Assembly (NCBI GenBank): GCA_003049465.1
Contig: PYSS01000003.1
Location: 124,001-188,000 of the forward strand
DNA length: 64,000 bases
Direction: 5' to 3'
From: Magnaporthiopsis rhizophila
Lineage: Eukaryota; Ascomycota; Sordariomycetes; Magnaporthales; Magnaporthaceae
Made by a program: the position numbers and the translations under genes. The notes beneath the pieces are model-generated. The model worked only from the letters and a program-made list of their open reading frames with translations, was not told where the DNA came from and did not search any database. Of the stretch, positions 24,369-34,171 are shown piece after piece. Position 1 is the stretch's first letter, and every line of letters begins with the position of its first letter.

Positions 24369-25970
24369 TTACACGGGAAAATAAGCCTGCCAAATCGTTG
24401 CATTGGACGAGGCGTGGAGTGTCCAAGTCAGCACCGATTTGCGATTATTAAACATCCCCCGAAGGTCTTAATCAACTCCCCTTGACAAAAAGAGAAAGAA
24501 ACAAATGGATGTATGTAGTACGTACCTTGAAGGCCGGATTGTCCGCCTCGTGTCGAGCTCGCGCCACAAGCAGCTGCACTTCTGTCACGGACATGCTTTT
24601 TATGAGAAAGCAAAATAGAACTGCTAGTCAGCTTTCCCGTACTAGCCTAGAGCCGGGGCCTCACTCACTCACTCACCCGAGTCTGGTGGTGAATGGGTAC
24701 ATGGCGTGAGAGACCAAGAGACGGCGTATGTTGTCTCGGTTGGCCGCTCCGATGGCATATTCTCTATGGTCTGCGGGAGTTTACATCCAACCCAGGACCT
24801 TGTCAGCCATTCACTTTTTTTTTCCTTGCTTGAGGAGGTCCAAAAAAAAACTAGGGGAATATGAAATGTGCGTCGAACCGGAAGACCAAGCGCTCATAGG
24901 CAGCCTGTAGACAACGTTCCGGACGTCGGTGTAGCCGGCCTCGGTCATCAGGTTGGCGAGATTCAGGGGGCTCCTGGGGTCTTTGTAAGGCGTCATGCTC
25001 TGGAGGTATCTCGAGGACCACTGGCGGAGGGCATGGTCTGTTTTCCAGGGCTTAGCTTTTCCATTGCTGCCATCAACTAAAGGACAAAAGAAACACAAAA
25101 AAAAACCTACTCTCTGTCAGCGTCCCGTTGTCGCTCTGCGCGTTAAAGTAGATCTCGATCATCTGGCACCACCCGCCGGGCTGCAGGACGTGGCAGATGT
25201 CGCGTAGGTACAGCAGCCAGCGGTCGGCGTGGATGCCGCCGGCCACCATGCGGCTGTGCACGAGGTCGAACGTGTCGCGCTCGAACGAGAGGCCTCTAGT
25301 TGGGTGAGACGCGGTCAGCTGTTTTGCTTGGCATTTCACGACGAGAGCCGGGGGGAAGGTTCTCACTCGCGGTTCAGGTCGTCGACGTCAAGCACGACGT
25401 TCTCGGGAAGCTCCTCGGGCGCCATCAGCGGGCTGATGTCGATTCCGTTGACCTACGGAAGAGGGAGCTCGAGTTACCAGGTCAGAAACACAAGAGCACT
25501 TCCAAAAGCGCCGGATAGCACAAAACAGACAGACCTACCACGCAGTTGGGGTAGGCCTGGGCCACATCGACGGCCCACGAGGCGGTGCCGAAGCCGCAGT
25601 CGAGGATCCGGCGCGGGTTTCGGATCGGAGGGAAGATCAAGGTGCCTTCGAAAAGGAGGTTGAAGACGTTGTGCATGAGCCGGAGCCGCTCCTCTTCGTC
25701 CTGTGGTGAAAAGAAACAGAAAAGCCAGCGCTTTCGATTAGCCCTCGCCCCCCCTTTTTTTTGGTGCTCAGCTAGCCAAGAGCCGGTACACTCTACCTCG
25801 TCAACGGGCACAAAGTAGGCACCGTTTTCTATGGCGTATCTCTGGTACTCGCGGCCGCCAAAGTCGACGGTCTGTTGGTAGTACGGGTCGAGAACTTCGG
25901 TCTGGGCGTCGCTGGGCGGGGAGAGTTTTGATAAGCCAAAGGGTCCATGTTCGTCGTCTATTTTCCACAT
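24369..25970 (-). CDS. SAM-dependent methyltransferase, LaeA/UMTA-like
   Basis: Complement join 24369-24386, 24526-24595, 24677-24770, 24879-25076, 25111-25295, 25367-25452, 25539-25700, 25797-25970; 328 aa in eight exons. Class I Rossmann methyltransferase of the fungal LaeA-like group. Motif I is ILDCGFGTASWAVDVAQAYP, motif II NGIDISPLM, then VDDLNRE, FDLVHSRMVAGGI and LQPGGWCQMIE. The C-terminal helices are IGAANRDNIRRLLVSHAMYP and EVQLLVARARHEADNPAFK. Every junction keeps the frame and rebuilds family motifs. Two are unusual: the intron at 25077-25110 is only 34 bp and T-rich, and the donor at 24873-24878 reads GTTCGA. The last exon encodes just AYFPV and a stop, whereas relatives as I recall them continue as AYFPLYV and several more residues. 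Substrate unknown. No biosynthetic cluster adjoins it. The start (MWKIDD) is the first Met of the open frame. Confidence 0.8.
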
Positions 25971-26535
25971 GCAGTGCAGCTATGGTAGAAAGGTTGTGTT
26001 TTCTTACTCGGACATTGTGTTGAGAAATAAAGGGGTTTACTGGAAATAAAACTCGGGCTCGGGCTACTAGCCAAGGGGATAAGGGACCAGATCTGAAGCT
26101 AGTCCTCCCAGTAAGTAGCTCACGGGCAGGTAGTCAAGGTAGAGTGTGGTGACGAAGGGCCACTCTCAAGGGGTGTGCGACGGCAGGTTTCGACAGAAGA
26201 GAAACAAAAGAGTCCTGGAGACAAAAGGGTTCAGGGTGACTACATACACGAGACTGTTTTGTGTGGAGAGGGATGGGGGCCCAGACGTCTCTTCTTCTAT
26301 TGATGATCACTACTACCACCCTTTCCACCAACAAGGCGAAGGCCCAGCCGCTTGGGACGTGGCCCTACCACCCACCCTTCCAGGCGGGTCGGCTTTGAAG
26401 AGTGGCAGGGGCAGTGATAAAAGAAAAAAAAATACAGATAATAATAGAAAAAAAATAATAAAAGCAGGCAGCCATGATATGCAAAAGCTGTGGGCCCAAA
26501 TGGGACTTGTCAGAAAAAGAATGAAAAATGAGAAG

Positions 26536-26602
<67 letters not shown>
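26536..26602. repeat. A-tract of 67 nt with one T
   Basis: Adenines throughout except a T at 26568. It produces poly-Lys and poly-Phe open frames that are not genes. Confidence 0.95.
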
Positions 26603-26605
<3 letters not shown>

Positions 26606-27685
26606 ATTGGCGGGCGGCTGCCATTTCTCTTACACCCCCCTCCCTTGCTCCAGAAATTCGGTCGATCTCCATGGGACTATGCCATATGTGTGCTCCGTAT
26701 TGCACGACATGTACCTGCCTCACCTTCATGCGGCGACTATTCCGGCTAGCTCCCGAGAGGGTGGCCCATAATCAGTACATGGAACTTGCCATGGCTGGGT
26801 ATACTAGTACTACCACCCCAAGTACACGCCCACCACTGATACAGGCCCCTACCTACCTACTGTGCCTACCTAGTTGCCGCTGGTGTCAGAACGGCCAGGC
26901 ACGGCTGTTTGCGGGTGATTGAAACAAAAGTCGCTTGCCTTTTGGCAAAGCACCTAGTGTGACTGTGACACACACCAATGTCCGGGTGCGCAAGCAATCT
27001 TTGTTCATGTACTGTACCGTACTGTACGCCATGGAGAGGGGGCGCCAAAACACAGGTCCCGAGTGCCCGGGCGGTGGGTAATATCACCCTCACCGGTGAA
27101 AAAAAAAAAAAAATGGAAAGGAAAAAAAGGGGAGTACACACACCGGGGTTCAGGGCATCGTTATAGCTACGGCTACGATTTGCCATAACATCACACAAGG
27201 ACGGGTGCAAGCAAGCAGACTGGGATATGGTGAATGCAAATAGAGCCAATCTGAGCCAGCCGCGATCTGGAGGCCGATGGCAACGTCCCTGCCGACTGGG
27301 ACTGGGTGTGGGTGCCATTTCTCCAGCCCCCAACTGCCGGCGGCCCCCAAGGGCAACAACTAGCCGCTCCTCCAGCTTCCCGAGTTTTGTCTGTGGGACC
27401 GGACTGGCGGAATTGGTATGGCAAGACAGGATCTACAGGATCTACATAGGAATGCGCATTTCCGTGTCAACATCTCTCTTTATCCGGATTTTTGTTCATA
27501 TCACAAAGTGAGCAACTGCCGTGCGGCTGCCATTGAAATCAAGGAAAAAATCCGCACGATACCCTGTGAACATCTGGCCATTTAATTACTACCTGCAGGA
27601 GAGCGGAGAGAAAACCGATGGATGCGAGGCGCGGTGATGATGATGACGCATCAAACAACCATTTATCCTTTATTTTTTCCTTTGG

Positions 27686-27686
<1 letters not shown>

Positions 27687-27732
<46 letters not shown>

Positions 27733-27734
27733 NN

Positions 27735-27775
<41 letters not shown>
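27687..27775. repeat. T-tract with two-base gap
   Basis: About 87 T broken by NN at 27733-27734. The true length is unknown. Confidence 0.95.
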
Positions 27776-28592
27776 CGTTCGTTGGCGTGCGTCCACTGCG
27801 GCAGCGTTCCAAGTGGGCCACGAAAGACATGATCGGCCCAATGGTGATTAATACCGTCTCCGTGGTGGTGGTGGTGGTGGTAGTGGTGGCGGACGGCTAG
27901 CGAACGTGGCGGAAGGGAGGGCAAGGAAGAGGACGAGGAGGAGGAGGGGAGCGAGGTTGTTGGGTGGGCGAGAGGCGAGCAGGCAAGCAGTGCCGTGTCC
28001 GCGGACCTGGGACTCGGAGGAGCCAGCCGGCCAGCCAAGCCCCGTTTTAGGCAAAAGGCAACCTTCGGAGCCGACGAGTAACGCTCTATCGGGTGCTGCA
28101 TGTAGTCAGCCGACCGAGACACTGGCCCACAAGTCTTGCCCACATAGGTTGGATGGCTGAAAAAAAAAGGAAGAAAAAAAAACGAGATAAACAAAGCAAG
28201 CAGGCATCCCTTGGGTCGTACTACGGCGGGGATGACGAGATCAGCACCGCCCATGACGGGCGTCTTTTGCTGGACAAGGAGGTGTGTGTCCCCTGTGTCC
28301 TGGTGTCAAGCAAGACACAGGGTTTCCCTGCCCTGGCTTCAAACAACCCACCTACCCACCCACTCTCCGGCTTTGCTGCGGAGCTAGCCAGCAAAAGTCA
28401 AAGTCGACTTGGCAGTGGAAGCGACATGTTATCCTTGGGCGCATACCGCGGCAACGACAATAATCCATGTGTGGGCAAGTGGAGGGAGGGGAAACGTGAA
28501 GGGATGGCGGAGTCGCGGACAGGGATCGACCCACCGACAGACGGCTGAATCCCGCCTCCTATAGGTTGCGTTTTCCATTTGTTTTATTCGGC

Positions 28593-28608
28593 ACCTACCT
28601 AGGTAGGT
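28593..28608. repeat. 16-bp palindrome ACCTACCTAGGTAGGT
   Basis: Perfect inverted repeat in the spacer. Related TAGGTACCTA- or ACCTAGGT-type palindromes recur in other spacers of this window. Confidence 0.8.
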
Positions 28609-28971
28609 AAGTCGGTGAGCTCTTGGATGATCCGGTGGCTTTGTGGTTACGGCCTCTTCCTCGGAGAACTAGAATAAAAAGAAAGAAAAAAAGACAGCCC
28701 GACAGACACGCAGGAGACTAGCGGGCGGGGCCACTGCCTGCCCGGACAGTTGTGGTATGTATAGTTGGCAGCGATGACATCGATTGAGGTCTTGGAAATC
28801 GTCGAGCCCAGGCGACTGGACGCTGAACGAGCTCTGCGTCGCTCGAACCACTCTCCCACTTGATCCCACCTAATCTCGGCCGGGCATCCCCGGCCGCCCT
28901 GTCCTGGGCGTCGTGGAAAAGGAATGGGGCGACGAAGGGAGAGGAAGAAGGGCGGCAGGCAGAGACCAGGG

Positions 28972-28996
28972 AAAAAAAAAAAAAAAAAAAAAAAAA
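28972..28996. repeat. A25 homopolymer
   Basis: Uninterrupted run of 25 A. Confidence 0.95.
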
Positions 28997-29694
28997 CCGA
29001 CAATGCGGTTCGCAAGTTTGCCGTTTTCTGACTAGGGCTGAACCAGACGGTCGGGTACGGGGAATGGCGTTCGCCGCCCTCCTTCCTCACAGGGATTAGC
29101 CGTCTCTGGTGTGTCCCCACACCACTCCCGGGAAGACCGCCAGGGGAGACCCCCCCTGGCTGGATCAGATTTCTCGCTGTCGAATGGGAGCCGCACACGT
29201 TGACGGGCCCGACCGCATAAGTCGTGTTTTTTGTTTTTTTTCCCACCTCCGGTTTTCTCGGGGGGACGCACTTCTTTTTTTTTTCTTTTTTTTTTTCTTG
29301 TTTTTGTTCTGGCTTGCTATCCTGATTTAGGTGGTATAACATACATGCAAAAATACGTACGTACCTCCTTGTCTTTCTGTTCTAAAAAGTTCTGCTCGGA
29401 CATGATGCGACGCTCGGCGGACGAAAAAAGAAAAAAAGAAAAAAAAAAGAAAAAAAGAAAAGAAACGAAACGAAACGAAACCATCGACCCCCCAGTCCCG
29501 CTATCCGACCGCGCAAATCTCCGAGCATGAGGCCGGCGGCGGTACCAAGCCAGACCGACCCAAACACGGGAAGGATCGGGTGGGGCCACAGACGACACAC
29601 CGCCAGCCAACCAACCATTTTCCGTCCCTCTCTTGTCCCTCTCACTACCAAAGCCCCGGGTCCAAAAAGCCTGACCTTGCCCGCTTACCCTCGA

Positions 29695-29744
29695 AGGGGG
29701 GGNNNNNNNNNNNNNNNNNGGGGGGGGGGGGGGGGGGGGGGGGG
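29695..29744. repeat. Poly-G tract around a 17-N assembly gap
   Basis: Eight G, then N at 29703-29719, then 25 G. The gap sits inside a homopolymer that probably could not be assembled. Confidence 0.95.
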
Positions 29745-30682
29745 CTGCCGAGTGAATAAGACGGAGGCGTAGAGAGGGCTGACCTACCTACCGTCCACCG
29801 ACCCGCTCACGTAAGGCGTTACCACCACCACCACCTCCTCCTCCTCCTCCAAAGTTTTCTTACTGTTCCATCCAGAGACTGAGAAACAGGCAGGCAATCA
29901 TGAATCCATCGCGGCTGGGCCGTGGTACCCGCCCACCTTTACATACACCCCCACCAATCAACGCATAAACAACAAGCGAAGCGGCTTTTGTTTGACTGAC
30001 TGGTCTGATCTTTTGCCGCAAGTCTACATACTTACAGTACATGCAGCTCCCGATGAGTGAGTCCGACCAAGCGAAACTTGCTCGCTCCCCGGCCCTGTCC
30101 GTCTGTCCGTCCGCACTTCCGTCCGTTCGTCCCACAATTTTTTCTTAGTAAAAGTGCACGGAGCGCTCCTTGTGCTGCGGCGGTGCTTCTCTTTCTTGCC
30201 ATTTTGTGTTGTCACGCCCTCGGTCCCTCATCCAAGATTGGAGCCCTGTACTAACACGGTACCGACTTTTTTGTGCTTTGTGGATCGGATGACGCTGAGT
30301 CTGTTTGTTGGTGGTTGTGAACACATTGTGCATCCAGAGCTGCCTGTTCTTGCGCCTGGGATTCTCCGGCTCATGTCCAAGGCGCCGGACTGCGAATGCG
30401 CTGCGAGTCCACTTCTTTAATTTACTATTCGTAAATCCATCTTGATACGTCCTACATATATATCGTACCACGTATCTACCTATCCCAACCAAGAACATTC
30501 ATTCGTCTGAACGCATGCAGCCTAATAACATGTCACCCTATTCGAGAACATGGCTCCGAATGCGGGAAAAGTGAGCGATGAAAAAGAGAAAACAAAAAGG
30601 AGAAAAAAACAAACCAGTCCGTAAAAGACCATGCAGGAGCAATTGTAGGTTAGAGCATGCATGGTCCCGTAGACACTCTAGA

Positions 30683-33361
30683 TCAGCACCACGTAAAGAC
30701 GGGGTTCTTCGTCTTGACCGGCTCTAGCCTCTCGACAATGACCTTGCGCCGGTTCCCCTCCATGCCCTCGGCTGCGGCGTACCCGAGGTCTCCGTCCATG
30801 TCGTCCTCATAGTGGTGTGATCCGTGTGAGTCCTGTGACCTCCTGGCTCCGCCGGCGCCCGAACCGGCCCCGCCAACGTCGCCAGGACCATACAGCTGCT
30901 GCGCAATGCTGTTGCTGTTGCGACGTCCCGCAGCCGTCGCAAAAGAGAAGCGCCGCTCGTGGTGTGGAGAGTACAAGTTGAGCGACCGTGAGGGGGGCTG
31001 GGCGCTCCCACCCCGTCGCGAGAATGCGGGGCGCTTCTGTTGTGGCTCTTGCTCTGGCGCTGACACGCCGGGTGCCCGCTCGGGTGACGAGATGACTGTG
31101 TCGCTCTCAGCTACATCCTCCGTGTTGTTGAGTGACAGCTCGAAGCGTCCCGGGTGCGGGAGGTTGGCTGGCGGACTGCCGAGACCGAGCAGGTCAACCT
31201 GGTTGCTGGTTGACGAGGCCGCGGCATTGGCCGAGGACGGGTTCGCAGCTCCAATATCCATCTCTTCCTCCAGGACAGAGTCGGCAGAGTAGAGGTGGTT
31301 GTCTGGGTCGTTCCGACGGCGCATCTCGGAGCTGGCAACGCGCATGGGCACGGCGACAGGGACGTCAACCAGGTCGTCCCACACGCAGACCTTGGCACGA
31401 CGGGTCAGCTCGAGCGGTCCGTGGTCAGCAGTCTTGAGTGTTTCCACAACGTTCCAGGCCTGGCCTTTCATGACGGCGATCTGCCGGGCGAACATGCGCT
31501 CTTGAAAGTCCGGATCGAGCTGGAACACGCGCCGCAGTGCCAGCTGAGTCTGCGACCACCAGGCTGTCGACGTAAGCAGCGGCAAGAAGTGATCACGCGT
31601 CCGCTGCGAGAACGGCCGGCCGATCAGGTCTACTGGCAGAAATAGCCAACCGAACGGGAAGCTAAAGGTGGGCAACGTCAGCGCCGCGGACGGCAAACGG
31701 AAAGAAGGGCACCTGGATGTGCTTTCGATAGGGACTCACCTCCTCCACGCATCTGGGTGTTTCCACGGCCAAGATAGCGAGTTATCTATCGCGCCAATAG
31801 AGATTTTAGGGTCTGGTGCGGCCCTGGATGATGCGTTGGACGCGTCCATGGGTTGCTGTTTCCTGTATGGGTAGGAAGCCCGCGTCTCCGCCGGTCTCCT
31901 CTGCGACAGATCGACAGGCCTTGGCGCCTCCGGCCGGTCGCCGTTCCGACCGTTCTCCATCTGCAGGTGAAGAGGCTCCGACGCGATCGACACCTCTTCC
32001 GTCTCCCAGTCAACTTTGATCATCCAGTTGTCGAGACCCCGATCCGTGTTCCGCATGATGTAGTCGAGAATAACCAGCTTCTCGAGCTCCTCCCGGAACG
32101 ATTGCTTCAATGACTCTGTCCAGCCAAAGGTTCCAGGGCCAGGCCGTGGACTGGCCCGACTGGCGCTGCTCCCACCAGCCTCGTCGTCGCTGTCGTCATC
32201 ACCACCGTCGGCCGTGTCGCCAGACGGCTTGCAGCTGTTTGTCCACCCCTTTCGCCGGTTCCTGTGCGAGTCGGTGGTGCGGAATCCCGATAGGTACTGA
32301 TCCGGCCAGGGGTGCTCCCGAAGAAAGATGTTAGCATCCTTGAAGCCCTTCAGAAAGACCTGGAAGCTGCCGGGCTTCGGCGGTAGCGGCTTCCTATTGC
32401 GCCCGTGTGCGTAGCGGTCCCAGAATGGGTAGTGGAACGATTTGGACGAGAGGTGGACAACGTCTGTGTACGGCACCATGTGCGTCCGCAGTTGGCAGTC
32501 GAGCACGTATGCGGCGGCCTCGCTCACGTACGACAGGTTCGGAATCAGGCTGCACCATGTCATTGTCAGCCTTGTTTGCAGCTCTCGTTGTTACCGAACA
32601 GCAACAATGAGCCAGTCACCATATGCTTACCAAGCCCTGCCGAAGCAGCACGGGAACAAGTTCCGGTGAATCCACTTGTTCCATTTTGGATTTCCGGCCG
32701 CGTAGGGCTCCTCATCCTTGGGCTTGAAGACGCCAACGACCTTGCCTTCGGCGTTCCTGGCAAAGTAGCTGCCGGAGCTGCCCTGGGTGATCATGCGCGG
32801 GTGGACGCCTTGCTCGATTGCGATGCGCACGCTCTCGACAACGGCCTCAAACTCCTCGGGCGACATGTCGGGGCTGCCGCCGTGGGCTGTCGGATCGGCG
32901 AGCGACTCGGCCGTTGCGGGACGGACCCCTTCTGGGGCCTGGAAGACCGAGTGGTGGATCTCGAGGCGCTCCTCCTCGTCGCCGGCTCCCTTCTTGCCGC
33001 GGTGTCTTTTGAACTTGGACGCAATCTCGTCGGCCCAACGCTCGAGACGCGCGTTGATGGCCTTGAGGTCCACACCGGAATTGCTGCGTCTACGCCTACC
33101 GCCACGCCTGCCGCCGCCGCCGCCGCCGCCAGTGCCATTGCTGTAGCTATGGCTTTGGCCATGGAAAGGCCGGCCGCTGTGGAACTTGGGCGAGGTCATG
33201 CCGCTATGCGGCCTCGGCTGGCCGACAGGGGCATGACGAGGCGCCGCAGGGTGCTGCAGCGAGGCGAAGCTTCGGCCGAGCGGGTCGTCGTCGTCTGAGT
33301 CGCTATACTGGTCGGCCTGTGCGATTCTCTCGTAGCCGGTTGTCGCCGGTCGCGGTGGCAT
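30683..33361 (-). CDS. LSB6: Type II phosphatidylinositol 4-kinase (Lsb6-like)
   Basis: Complement join 30683-31661, 31740-32549, 32631-33361; 839 aa. It phosphorylates phosphatidylinositol at the 4-OH and acts on endosomal and vacuolar membranes in yeast. The disordered Gly/Ser-rich N-terminus is followed by the ATP-binding part GSSGSYF (194-200) and KPKDEEPY (213-220). The Cys-rich stretch PCCFGRAC (to residue 244) matches the palmitoylated CCPCCFGRDC region of animal type II kinases, and its last Cys is created by the first splice junction. The catalytic part is TDRGLDNW at 412-419 (Asp413), with SIGAIDNSLSWPWKHP after it and the second junction at WRS-FPFGW. A long Ser-rich tail of about 200 residues follows. 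Introns are 81 and 78 bp with good GTAAGC and GTGAGT donors. An inserted acidic/Ser segment (DGGDDDSDDEAGG) interrupts the kinase domain. Confidence 0.93.
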
Positions 33362-34171
33362 CGTGGCGGCGGGTTGTGATGTAACCTGCCCAGATCGCCG
33401 GGGTCGGGTCGGTGGGGTCGTAAACGCGTCCGCCGGTTTCCCTCCTCTTTGTCTATTTTCGTGGCGCGCGACGAAAAAGGCTAAACGTCAAGAATCGAAG
33501 GAACCAAAATACCAAGGTTCAATGCCGTACACACGGGGCGCGTTGTGATGCCGAACACCTTGAAGCGAAGAAGAGGGAGCGATGCAAAAATAATAAAAAT
33601 AAAAATAGGGGATGTAATCCCAGAGGAAACGAAGCGAAATACGGCTCAAAGCAAACGGCCGTGCGGCCGACGATGCACGATGATGAAGCTGAGAATGACG
33701 GTGCTGGGTCCTGCAGACTTCCTCTTTCGCGACAGTGATGCGGGAGGACAACGACGGGGTATCTAGCTGGCCGGCTGCGTTGGCGTCTGGAAGGTCTGCC
33801 AGTTAGTCTAGCTGAGATTTGGCGTGGTTTAGAAACGGGGTGTTGTCCCCAAACAAGCACGGATGCAGCGGCGGGATCGATGTGGTCATCGATCCGTCTC
33901 GAAGTCTCACGCCCCACCCAAACTTTGGGGATTCCAGGCACCGGAAGGGTGGGGCAAACTAAGCTTGATCGGGTTTAGCAAGGCCGACTGTGAGCCCCGA
34001 TTGGACCGTTTAAACGGGAAGACCCGCCGGGCTGGTACAAAGGTACCGGGCGCATGAGTGTCTCCAAGCAGCCGGCCAAACCGACGGTGCCAGTCACGTC
34101 CTGGAGGCTGGACCTCGATCTGATGGTATCAAATTATGTGGTCTAAGCATCTAATAAACGCGTGAAGCGCC
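33362..34171. other. Spacer upstream of the PI 4-kinase
   Basis: Holds the promoter of the PI 4-kinase and the 3' flank of the GCP2 gene. I see no gene. Confidence 0.6.

Larger units (their letters stand above)
25971..30682. other. 4.7-kb gene-free spacer rich in homopolymers and gaps
   Basis: No supported gene on either strand. Open frames here are poly-Lys or poly-Phe artefacts of A/T runs or chance GC-rich frames. It holds a 67-nt A-rich run (26536-26602), a T tract interrupted by NN (27687-27775), A25 (28972-28996), G runs around a 17-N gap (29695-29744), GGT repeats near 27860-27885, ACC/CTC repeats near 29820-29850 and a perfect 16-bp palindrome at 28593-28608. Confidence 0.7.

Noticed and set aside
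26146..26922. 258-codon frame with long poly-Lys
   Set aside because: Kept open only by the A-tract at 26536-26602; the reverse strand gives poly-Phe in the same way.
32405..33298. 297-codon plus-strand open frame
   Set aside because: Antisense to the PI 4-kinase exons and crosses its first intron; no family features.
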